From positions 1-7,555 of the forward strand of contig CANRAN010000065.1 of assembly GCA_947628595.1 (NCBI GenBank): a DNA stretch of 7,555 nt. The letters are read 5' to 3'. Shown here one piece after another: positions 1 to 5,876 of this stretch. Position 1 is the first letter of the stretch. Each line of letters starts with the position of its first letter. The notes under the pieces were generated by a model that was not told where the DNA came from, made no database searches, and worked only from the letters and a program-made list of their open reading frames with translations. A program made the translations under genes and the position numbers. Source of the stretch: an uncultured Clostridia bacterium (lineage in GTDB: Bacteria > Bacillota > Clostridia > Oscillospirales > Acutalibacteraceae).

Positions 1-86
1 ACACACGGGGTTAGCTCGTTGATACTGTATGGGTTACCATACTTGAGCGAGAAGCCCCCACCTCTATAGGTGGGGGAATATGTCAC
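1..86 (+). mobile_element. Right end of an IS200/IS605-family (TnpB-bearing) element, partial
   Basis: The first 86 bases have the layout typical of the right end of IS200/IS605 (IS1341-like) elements: a small stem-loop, then a GAAG linker, then a strong C-rich/G-rich hairpin (arms 55-63 and 68-76, loop CTAT), then a short tail ending in GTCAC at 82-86. In this family a hairpin followed by a TTCAC/TCAA-like tetranucleotide marks the cleavage point for the Y1 transposase. The element body, including tnpB and any tnpA, would lie left of position 1. No terminal inverted repeat is expected. The exact boundary at 86 is inferred from the motif; the empty site is not available for comparison. Confidence 0.7.
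1..86 (+). ncRNA. Omega RNA (reRNA) 3' scaffold of a TnpB system, 5' end outside window
   Basis: TnpB nucleases use an RNA transcribed across the element's right end; the scaffold is the element end and the guide is the flanking DNA. Two hairpins are visible. The first has six-base-pair arms GTATGG (27-32) and CCATAC (37-42) with loop GTTA, and may be closed by GCTC (14-17) pairing with GAGC (45-48). The second is a perfect nine-base-pair hairpin with arms CCCCCACCT (55-63) and AGGTGGGGG (68-76). GGGG at 7-10 could pair with the C-run as a pseudoknot, but that is speculative. No T-run follows the second hairpin, so it is not a simple intrinsic terminator. In the plus frames, stops fall at 12-14, 20-22 and 67-69, so a tnpB 3' end could overlap the scaffold. 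The identification rests on resemblance to known clostridial and Bacillus element ends. Confidence 0.68.
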
Positions 87-194
87 TTGCTTTATCAAAT
101 TTCTGATATTTCCTTTTGTTTCTTTTTACTGAAACTGTACAGTACCGGATTATACGATTTTTCTAAAATTTCATTATCGGCTTGTTTAGTGTAT
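87..194. other. Short AT-rich spacer with no supported gene
   Basis: This stretch lies between the inferred element end and the stop codon of the leftmost small membrane gene. Its first 16-20 bases would be the natural guide of the omega RNA. A ten-base palindrome ACTGTACAGT occurs near 136-145. I see no intrinsic terminator for the minus-strand genes here. A minus reading frame continues through it to a TGA at 95-97, but it has no ribosome binding site of its own. Confidence 0.5.
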
Positions 195-452
195 TCAATT
201 AGATTTGTCTTTTCTTCTTTTAAGATAATAAAATATACCGCAAACGGCAATAACTGCAACAGATATACCCCTAAGTATCCACGCATATGTACCGTGCAAA
301 AGGTCAGCTTCGACAAATTCATTCGCAAGCCACCAGCCGCCGAGAAAAAGAAAATATATGCTGATAGGAATTATAATTTTTCCCTCTTTCCTGAAACGTA
401 CAAAAAGCACTACTGCCACAAGAAACCATGCAGCGGCGTAAACATAACCCAT
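195..452 (-). CDS. Small three-helix membrane protein of unknown function (paralog A)
   Basis: This is an 85-residue protein I do not recognise. It has three hydrophobic segments, roughly residues 3-20, 26-46 and 58-77, followed by a basic tail (LKRRKDKSN). The second helix carries FLFLGGWWLAN (34-44), which matches the motif FLLEGIWILAD in the neighbouring upstream protein, so the two look like an old tandem duplication. The ATG is preceded by AAAGGAG at good spacing, which supports this start. It lies 31 bases downstream of its neighbour on the same strand with no terminator between, so the two are probably co-transcribed. The Lys/Arg-rich end would face the cytoplasm by the positive-inside rule. 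No catalytic or metal-binding motif is visible. Confidence 0.75.
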   Translation of the reverse strand: MGYVYAAAWFLVAVVLFVRFRKEGKIIIPISIYFLFLGGWWLANEFVEADLLHGTYAWILRGISVAVIAVCGIFYYLKRRKDKSN

Positions 453-483
453 AAAATCTGCTCCTTTGGAAATTGTCGAACTG

Positions 484-759
484 TTACTTTTCTCTTCTGC
501 TCTTCTTTTTATCAGATCTCAGCAATATACTCAGAATAAAATATATAACCATTGCAACAATTACGCAATAATGTATTATATCCATAAATACATTACCGGG
601 CATTATTTGAGCAAAGGCATAATCAGCTAAAATCCATATTCCCTCAAGAAGAAAAAACAGTGCAAACGGTCTGTAATATGCAAAGCCTCTAAATTTAGGA
701 CTATACATCAGAGTCGTCACAGCAAGGCAAGCAACAGCGGATATTATAGCAAGAATCAT
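484..759 (-). CDS. Small three-helix membrane protein of unknown function (paralog B)
   Basis: This is a 91-residue protein starting MILAIISAV and not recognised as a named family. Hydrophobic segments lie at about residues 1-18, 31-50 and 60-82, and the C-terminus is very basic (SDKKKSRREK). FLLEGIWILAD at 36-46 corresponds to FLFLGGWWLAN in the downstream gene, with the same helix layout and basic tail. The frame stays open upstream to an ATG at 897, but that extension would cover the promoter at 788-816. The ATG at 759 has AGGAG about ten bases upstream, which sets the start. It is the first gene of a likely two-gene transcript with paralog A. Confidence 0.75.
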   Translation of the reverse strand: MILAIISAVACLAVTTLMYSPKFRGFAYYRPFALFFLLEGIWILADYAFAQIMPGNVFMDIIHYCVIVAMVIYFILSILLRSDKKKSRREK

Positions 760-787
760 AAAAATCACACTCCTGTTTCTACATAGA

Positions 788-816
788 ATTATACAGTTTA
801 TTCCGCAAAAAATCAA
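788..816 (-). promoter_or_regulatory. Promoter of the two-gene membrane protein operon
   Basis: Read on the minus strand, TTGATT (816-811) and TATAAT (793-788) are separated by exactly 17 bases, a near-consensus vegetative sigma promoter. Transcription would begin near 781, giving a leader of about 20 bases that includes the AGGAG ribosome binding site of the gene starting at 759. Confidence 0.7.
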
Positions 817-836
817 GACTGTTATACTTTTTGCGG
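803..836. promoter_or_regulatory. Candidate operator dyad across the membrane-operon promoter
   Basis: CCGCAAAAA (803-811) and TTTTTGCGG (828-836) are perfect nine-base inverted arms with a 16-base spacer. The dyad spans the -35 hexamer and part of the -10/-35 spacer of the minus-strand promoter, a position where a bound dimer would block polymerase. The cognate regulator is unknown. The GC ends of the arms make chance from A/T richness alone less likely. Confidence 0.45.
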
Positions 837-851
837 TATATCCTATAATAC

Positions 852-873
852 TTATTGTAATATTATACAATAA
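852..873. repeat. AT-rich inverted repeat in the divergent intergenic region
   Basis: TTATTGTA (852-859) and TACAATAA (866-873) are perfect eight-base inverted arms with a six-base spacer. A second, related dyad (TACAA and TTGTA around an A) follows at about 876-886. The pair sits between the minus-strand membrane operon and asnB and could be an operator for either, or an AT-rich coincidence. Confidence 0.35.
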
Positions 874-933
874 TGTACAAATTGTATTAATAATCATAAA
901 AAAATATTATGTTTTAGTTAGGCGGTTGAAAGT

Positions 934-962
934 TTGACATTAATATGTTAAAATTCTAATTG
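934..962 (+). promoter_or_regulatory. Probable asnB promoter
   Basis: A perfect TTGACA lies at 934-939. At the standard 17-base spacing the -10 would be TAATTG (957-962), a weak match lacking the final T. No better -10 fits, so the -35 is convincing and the -10 is uncertain. Transcription would start near 969, about 40 bases before the coding start. Confidence 0.45.
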
Positions 963-1008
963 TATAGGTTTATAGTAACTGCGAAAAAATATGGGAAGGG
1001 GAAAAAAT

Positions 1009-2889
1009 ATGTGCGGATTATGTGGATTTACGGGTGAGATTATTGACAGAGATAAGGTCCTTGAAAATATGACAGATGTTATCACTCACAGAGGACCTGA
1101 CAGTGTCGGTTATTACAAGGATAACAGGATTTCAATGGGATTCCGTCGTCTTAGTATAATTGACCTTAAGGGTGGAGATCAGCCAATATATAACGAGGAT
1201 AAAAGCCTTGTACTGATGTTTAACGGAGAAATTTATAACCACAAAGAGCTTCGTGATGAGCTTAAGGAAAAAGGACATAGGTTTTATACAAATGCCGATT
1301 CTGAGGTTCTTATACACGGATTTGAGCAGTGGGGTGAAAAGCTTCTCAATAAGCTCCGCGGAATGTTCGGTTTTGCAATATATAATACCAAGGACGGTTC
1401 ACTTTTTATTGCGAGAGATTTCTTCGGAATAAAGCCCATGCATTATGCCGTTATAGACGGCGAGCTAATATACGGCTCGGAAATAAAGAGTATTCTTGAG
1501 CATCCGAAATATGTTAAGAAATTCAATTATAAGGCACTTGACAATTATCTGTCATTCCAGTATGTTGTTCCGCCGGAAACTTTCTTTGAGGGGATATATT
1601 GCCTTCTTCCGGGGCATTATATGTGGTTCAGGAACGGAAAGGTTACAACAACAAGATATTTTGAAGCTACTTTTGAGCCGGATTACAATCTTACTGAAAA
1701 AGAAGCAGTGGATAAAATTGAGGAAGTGTTTGAAAATTCCGTCAATACACATAAGATAAGTGATGTTGAGGTCGGCTGTTTTCTGTCAAGCGGAGTTGAT
1801 TCAAGTTATGTGTCAACCTATTTTGCTGATCAAAAAACCTTTACGGTAGGCTTTGATTTTGGTGAAAGATATAATGAAATTAGTTGGGCGGAGGGACTGT
1901 CAAAGGAGATAGGAGTCGAGCACCATACTCATCTTATAGGCTCGGAGGAGTTTTGGTCTGCTGTGCCGAAAGTACAGTATCATATGGATCAGCCGCTTGC
2001 TGACCCGTCCTGTATCGCCCTGTATTTTGTTTCTAAGCTTGCAAGCGAATATGTAAAGGTTGTACTTTCCGGAGAAGGTGCAGATGAGCTGTTCGGAGGC
2101 TATACCGTATATAATGAGCCTCATGTATTCAAGCTCTATCAGAAAATTCTCCCTGAGAAGCTGAGATATGCTCTTGCAAGAAAGGCTAAGAAATGGCCTC
2201 ATATAAAGGGCAGGGGATATATACTCAGGGGTGCAAGAAAGACGGAGGATAAGTTTATAGGTAATGCCTTTATGTATGACGATGAGGAAAAAAGGGAAAT
2301 ACTCAAGGATAATTCGATAGTAACACGTCCGCAGGATCTTTGCCGCAAATATTATGACAGGGTCAAGAACTATGATGAGGTAACGAAAATGCAGTATCTT
2401 GACATAAATCTTTGGATGGTTGGAGATATTCTCCTAAAGGCTGACCGTATGAGTATGGCAAATTCTCTCGAGCTGAGAGTACCATTTCTTGATAGGGAGG
2501 TATTCAAGGTTGCAAGAACGATACCGACAAAGCTGCGTATTGCACACGGTACGACAAAGTATGCAATGCGTATGGCGGCACTTCGGCATTTGCCGAAAGC
2601 GACTGCACAGAAGCCGAAGCTTGGTTTTCCTGTTCCTACAAGGGTATGGCTCAAGGATAAGAAATATTATGACAGAGTAAAGGAAATGTTTACATCACCG
2701 ACAGCGGAAAAATTCTTTAATACCGATCTTATTGTATCGTATCTTGATGACCACTTTAACGGTAAGGAGGACAACAGCCGTAAGGTATGGACTATATATG
2801 TATTTCTTGTATGGTACAATATCTATTTCGGTGATGAGGATAAAATCAATCGTCCGGAGGGTGTGACAATGCCGTCAAATGAGTTATAA
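1009..2889 (+). CDS. asnB: Glutamine-hydrolysing asparagine synthetase (AsnB class)
   Basis: This cytoplasmic enzyme converts aspartate, ATP and glutamine to asparagine, AMP, pyrophosphate and glutamate. The 626-residue protein starts MCGLCGF. Cys2 is the amidotransferase nucleophile exposed when Met1 is removed, so the ATG at 1009 is the right start although the frame opens at 991; GGAAGGGG at 994-1001 lies seven bases upstream. The class II glutaminase half (about 2-210) shows HRGPDS (27-32), FRRLSIID (45-52), FNGEIYN (71-77) and DSEV (97-100). The synthetase half (about 230-600) has the pyrophosphate loop FLSSGVDSS (258-266), GEGADELFGGY (355-365) and the conserved LELRVPFLD (487-495). The loop has Ser-Ser-Gly rather than the common Ser-Gly-Gly. 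It appears monocistronic. A role in amidating a surface-polymer precursor is a less likely alternative. Confidence 0.96.
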   Translation: MCGLCGFTGEIIDRDKVLENMTDVITHRGPDSVGYYKDNRISMGFRRLSIIDLKGGDQPIYNEDKSLVLMFNGEIYNHKELRDELKEKGHRFYTNADSEVLIHGFEQWGEKLLNKLRGMFGFAIYNTKDGSLFIARDFFGIKPMHYAVIDGELIYGSEIKSILEHPKYVKKFNYKALDNYLSFQYVVPPETFFEGIYCLLPGHYMWFRNGKVTTTRYFEATFEPDYNLTEKEAVDKIEEVFENSVNTHKISDVEVGCFLSSGVDSSYVSTYFADQKTFTVGFDFGERYNEISWAEGLSKEIGVEHHTHLIGSEEFWSAVPKVQYHMDQPLADPSCIALYFVSKLASEYVKVVLSGEGADELFGGYTVYNEPHVFKLYQKILPEKLRYALARKAKKWPHIKGRGYILRGARKTEDKFIGNAFMYDDEEKREILKDNSIVTRPQDLCRKYYDRVKNYDEVTKMQYLDINLWMVGDILLKADRMSMANSLELRVPFLDREVFKVARTIPTKLRIAHGTTKYAMRMAALRHLPKATAQKPKLGFPVPTRVWLKDKKYYDRVKEMFTSPTAEKFFNTDLIVSYLDDHFNGKEDNSRKVWTIYVFLVWYNIYFGDEDKINRPEGVTMPSNEL

Positions 2890-2907
2890 TAAATAATAAA
2901 ATAAATA

Positions 2908-2942
2908 AACGGTTGTACATATTCAGCGTACAGCCGTTTTTT
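2908..2942 (+). terminator. Intrinsic terminator of asnB
   Basis: AACGGTTGTAC (2908-2918) pairs with GTACAGCCGTT (2928-2938) over eleven base pairs including one G-U pair. The loop is nine bases and a run of T ends the signal. It begins about 18 bases after the asnB stop codon, so asnB transcription should end here. Confidence 0.85.
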
Positions 2943-3000
2943 CTTGATTTTTATGTATTTTCGTTCAATAGTCGTATGGTTATATTTGTTAAATTTGCCT

Positions 3001-3030
3001 ATGACAATTTTTTTTTGAAAGTATTATAAT
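3001..3030 (+). promoter_or_regulatory. Probable promoter of the CarD-family gene
   Basis: ATGACA (3001-3006) matches TTGACA in five of six bases, and a perfect TATAAT lies at 3025-3030 with an 18-base spacer. Transcription would start near 3037, giving a leader of about 30 bases with the GGAAGGAGG site at 3051-3059. A 17-base dyad (AGTATTA, TAA, TAATACT; 3020-3036) covers the -10 and could be a regulator site or a by-product of A/T richness. Confidence 0.6.
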
Positions 3031-3066
3031 AATACTATGTAGAGCTTGTGGGAAGGAGGCGATAGT

Positions 3067-3576
3067 GTGTTTGAAACGGGAGATACAGTTATATACGGTT
3101 CGCAGGGGGTCTGTAAGATAACAGGAAAAGAGCAAAAGAGAATAGGCTCGCAATATGTTGATTATTTTGTTTTACAACCTGTTTATGATGAAAATTCTAC
3201 TATATTCGTACCGGCAAATAATGAACTGCTTATGGGAAAGATGAAGTCTGTTCTTTCTCAAGAGGAAATATATGAGATGATAAATTCGATTTCCGATGAT
3301 GAAATTATTGACGCACTCGATGATAATGAACGCAGAGAGCAGTATCAGAAAATAATAGCTGAGGGCGACAGACGTATGCTTTTTAGGCTCATAAAAACTT
3401 TATATCTGAAAAAGCTTTCACAGGAGAAAAAAGGAAAAAAGCTGCATCAATCGGATGAAGCAATTCTGAAACAGGCGGAAAAGCTTTTGCACAATGAATT
3501 TGCCCTTGTGCTTGATATGAAACCTGACGAGGTTCTGCCATTCATAATTAACAGTATCGAAAAGAAAATAAGTTGA
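3067..3576 (+). CDS. CarD/CdnL-family RNA polymerase-binding transcription regulator
   Basis: CarD/CdnL proteins bind the RNA polymerase beta subunit through an N-terminal Tudor-like domain (shared with the transcription-repair factor Mfd) and stabilise or alter the open complex at promoters. This 169-residue protein begins FETGDTVIYGSQGVCKI, the family signature, and the domain runs to about residue 60 (IFVPANN at 46-52). The rest is a charged helical domain. Its length is close to other CarD proteins (about 150-165 residues). The start is GTG at 3067 with GGAAGGAGG seven bases upstream; the frame also opens at a TTG at 3046, but that would include the ribosome binding site. The protein contains no tryptophan, although the mycobacterial protein uses a C-terminal-domain Trp to wedge the upstream promoter DNA. 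It has its own promoter and a terminator-like hairpin after the stop codon. Confidence 0.92.
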   Translation: MFETGDTVIYGSQGVCKITGKEQKRIGSQYVDYFVLQPVYDENSTIFVPANNELLMGKMKSVLSQEEIYEMINSISDDEIIDALDDNERREQYQKIIAEGDRRMLFRLIKTLYLKKLSQEKKGKKLHQSDEAILKQAEKLLHNEFALVLDMKPDEVLPFIINSIEKKIS

Positions 3577-3583
3577 AATAAAG

Positions 3584-3626
3584 CAGCCGTACGGTGTTAT
3601 TCACCAATGCGGCTGTATATTTTTGT
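3584..3626. terminator. Probable shared terminator between convergent genes
   Basis: CAGCCG (3584-3589) pairs with CGGCTG (3610-3615), and GGTG (3593-3596) with CACC (3602-3605), with a small internal loop and a five-base apical loop. On the plus strand the T-rich tail (TATATTTTTG) would terminate the CarD gene. On the minus strand a weaker CTTTATTTC tail follows the stem, so it may also help end the convergent dehydratase gene. Confidence 0.65.
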
Positions 3627-3634
3627 TTAAATTA

Positions 3635-5560
3635 CTATTCGTCCGTTTCCTCCTGTATATTTTCCGGCAGAGATTCCGCACCGATTGTTTCATGATGATA
3701 TGTGGGGACAATTTCTGCAATTATCTTTTCAACAGAATCCTTATCATTCCTGTCTGCGGCATCATGCAATTTCCTCAAATGCCCGATAAACATATCAATG
3801 CTGAACTCAATAGGCTTGCCGATGTAAATTTTTTTGTTATCGGTCTTTGTTATGCCCTCCTCGTTCAGAAGAAGCTCCTCATAGAGCTTTTCACCGGGAC
3901 GAAGACCCGTATATTCTATCTTTATATCTTCGTGAGGCTTAAAGCCCGAAAGACGTATAAGATTTTCAGCAAGTACCTTGATTTTTACAGGCTCACCCAT
4001 GTCAAGTATGAATATCTCTCCGCCCTTTGCGAGACTTCCTGCTGTGAGGACGAGCGATACTGCCTCCGGTATTGTCATAAAGTAGCGTATAATATCCGGG
4101 TGTGTAACGGTAACGGGACCGCCTGTGCGTATCTGCTCCTTAAACAGAGGTATAACAGAGCCGTTAGAACCGAGAACATTACCGAAACGCACAGCAACGA
4201 AATTCGTTTTGCTGCGTTTCCCCATCATCTGTATTATCATTTCGCATATTCTTTTGGAGGCACCCATAACGCTTGTGGGATTTACAGCTTTATCGGTTGA
4301 AATCTGTACAAAATTCTTTACATGATATTTGTCGGCAACTCTTGCAAGCTTGAGTGTTCCGAAAACATTGTTCTTAACGGCCTCCTCCGGATTTGTTTCC
4401 ATAAGAGGTACGTGCTTGTGTGCTGCCGCATGGAATACTACATCAATATTCTTTGTCGCAAAGATATGCTCAAGCTTTTCCTCGTCACGGACGGAGGCAA
4501 TCTGCACCTCAAAGGACAAATCCGTTCCGTGCTTTCTTATAAGCTCCTGTTGAATTTCGTATGCATTATTTTCGTATATATCAAGTATAATAAGGTGCTT
4601 GGGTTTTAGCCTTGCTATCTGACGGCAAAGCTCTGAGCCTATCGAGCCGCCTCCGCCTGTTACAAGGACGGTTTGTCCGATAAGATATTTTCCGTATTTT
4701 TCTGTATCAAACACAACAGGCTCACGTCCGAGAAGATCTTCAACCTCAACTTGCCTTATGGATGAGGTTATCGGTACACCGGCTGTCATAAGATTGTATA
4801 TATTCGGAATGATTTTTACCTCAAGATGTGTTTTGGTGCAGGCATCAAGTATTCTCTTCTTATCTGTTATGCTTATCTGTGATATTGTGAACAGTATGAC
4901 CTCTATATCATATTCTTCGCATATTTCCGGTATCTCATAGGTTGTTCCGACAATTTTAACCCCTGATATCCGACGATGGAGCTTTTCCTTGTTGTCGTCA
5001 ACTATACAAACGGGAATATATTCATTTCCCGGAGTTTTTGAAAGCTCACTCAATACAGACAGTGCACCCTCGCCGCCGCCTATTATCAGAAGTCGCTTTT
5101 TTGCCTTATGCGCAAGATTTCTCCTTTCAAGTATCTTGTTAAGGCGGTAGACTATTCTGAACATCATAACAAACAGTGTAGACATAAGGGCGAAGGTTAT
5201 ATATACCCTCGTTCCGAAATTAAATTCAGGTATAAATGCACCGAAAGTCATTGTTATTACCATGAATGAAAGATTTGCTGTGAGGGATGCAATTCCCGCA
5301 TAGAAAAAGTCCTCTATATCTGCGTATCTCCAAAGCTTGTTATAAAGTCTGAAAAGCAGGAATACAACGGTAAAGCAGATATTAACTACGAGTGCGCCGC
5401 TAAGGAAAATATCGGTATGTTCTGTCATAAGGAAATTATCCCAGTTCATTCCGTAGTTTATTATATATGAAAGATAGTACGATAAATTCCAAAGCACGAG
5501 GTCACATAAGAAAAGAATAATTCGTCTGTGTGAGCTTAAAGCATTATATATTTTATGCAT
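3635..5560 (-). CDS. Membrane-anchored UDP-GlcNAc 4,6-dehydratase, PglF/WbpM/CapD type
   Basis: This family removes water from UDP-GlcNAc to give the UDP-4-keto-6-deoxy sugar that leads to bacillosamine, QuiNAc or related residues of glycans and glycoproteins. The 641-residue protein (from MHKIYNALS) has four membrane helices at about 14-36, 52-72, 87-108 and 117-138. A first Rossmann domain follows with IIGGGEGA (159-166). The catalytic extended-SDR domain starts at TGGGGSIGSE (301-310). ISTDKAVNPTSVMGASK (420-436) supplies Thr422, Met432 and Lys436, spaced like the Thr-Met-Lys triad of PglF; Met replaces the usual SDR Tyr. GLRPGEKLYEEL is also typical. The tail is acidic. An upstream ATG at 5605 would leave only about 12 bases after the predicted transcription start and has no ribosome binding site, so 5560 (GGAG twelve bases upstream) is preferred, with moderate certainty. 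No aminotransferase or acetyltransferase partner is adjacent. Confidence 0.94.
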   Translation of the reverse strand: MHKIYNALSSHRRIILFLCDLVLWNLSYYLSYIINYGMNWDNFLMTEHTDIFLSGALVVNICFTVVFLLFRLYNKLWRYADIEDFFYAGIASLTANLSFMVITMTFGAFIPEFNFGTRVYITFALMSTLFVMMFRIVYRLNKILERRNLAHKAKKRLLIIGGGEGALSVLSELSKTPGNEYIPVCIVDDNKEKLHRRISGVKIVGTTYEIPEICEEYDIEVILFTISQISITDKKRILDACTKTHLEVKIIPNIYNLMTAGVPITSSIRQVEVEDLLGREPVVFDTEKYGKYLIGQTVLVTGGGGSIGSELCRQIARLKPKHLIILDIYENNAYEIQQELIRKHGTDLSFEVQIASVRDEEKLEHIFATKNIDVVFHAAAHKHVPLMETNPEEAVKNNVFGTLKLARVADKYHVKNFVQISTDKAVNPTSVMGASKRICEMIIQMMGKRSKTNFVAVRFGNVLGSNGSVIPLFKEQIRTGGPVTVTHPDIIRYFMTIPEAVSLVLTAGSLAKGGEIFILDMGEPVKIKVLAENLIRLSGFKPHEDIKIEYTGLRPGEKLYEELLLNEEGITKTDNKKIYIGKPIEFSIDMFIGHLRKLHDAADRNDKDSVEKIIAEIVPTYHHETIGAESLPENIQEETDE

Positions 5561-5623
5561 ATAGTATTCATTCTCCGTTTTTTGGTGTCTTGATTTCAAC
5601 ACCATGTTTTCATACTAACCCAA

Positions 5624-5652
5624 ATTATATTACTTTTTCCCGAAAAATACAA
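5624..5652 (-). promoter_or_regulatory. Probable promoter of the dehydratase gene
   Basis: On the minus strand TTGTAT (5652-5647) and a perfect TATAAT (5629-5624) are separated by 17 bases. Transcription would begin near 5617, which fits a leader of about 57 bases before the ATG at 5560 and argues against translation from 5605. The whole gap from 5561 to 5876 holds only this promoter, the opposing activase promoter and untranslated leaders; I see no further gene in it. Confidence 0.55.
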
Positions 5653-5721
5653 TAGCTTATGTCCTTTTATACGGAAGTTAAAGAAAAATAAAGCACATAA
5701 GGCAAAATATTATACACTTTT

Positions 5722-5750
5722 TCGACATTTTAATTCTTAGTAAGAATAAT
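5722..5750 (+). promoter_or_regulatory. Probable promoter of the activase gene with internal dyad
   Basis: TCGACA (5722-5727) and AATAAT (5745-5750) each match the vegetative consensus in five of six positions and are separated by 17 bases. A perfect 15-base dyad, ATTCTTA-G-TAAGAAT (5733-5747), fills most of the spacer and reaches into the -10, a classic repressor position. The predicted start near 5757 gives a leader of about 120 bases. A small hairpin (5819-5825 with 5830-5836, two G-U pairs) lies within it. A second TATAAT at 5769-5774 has no matching -35. Confidence 0.5.
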
Positions 5751-5876
5751 ACAAATAGCTATATGTTCTATAATAATATCTTAGGTTGAAATGTATATTT
5801 ATGTAGAAAAAAGTACAAGCGGAGAGTAATTTCTGCATTTCATCATACACCCGGCTTTGGAAAGGAAGAACTGAGC

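Noticed and set aside
55..76. Strong GC hairpin as an intrinsic terminator
   Set aside because: No T-run follows on either strand, and the surrounding layout fits a mobile-element end better.
95..225. Minus-strand reading frame beyond the stop of paralog A, possibly a frameshifted C-terminal extension across an A-rich stretch
   Set aside because: Paralog B also ends in a short basic tail at the equivalent point, so paralog A looks complete. The extra frame has no start or ribosome binding site of its own.
760..897. N-terminal extension of paralog B to an ATG at 897
   Set aside because: It would run through a near-consensus minus-strand promoter and dyad, while the ATG at 759 has a well-placed AGGAG site.
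991..1008. asnB start at the ATG at 991
   Set aside because: It would bury the essential Cys2 nucleophile behind six extra residues and include the ribosome binding site in the coding sequence.
3623..4325. Plus-strand open frames opposite the dehydratase gene
   Set aside because: They lie antisense to a clear, motif-rich coding sequence and show no recognisable protein features or ribosome binding sites.
5656..5701. Inverted repeat CTTATGT / ACATAAG in the divergent intergenic region
   Set aside because: The arms are only seven bases and lie 32 bases apart in AT-rich DNA, outside both predicted transcripts; chance is a sufficient explanation.
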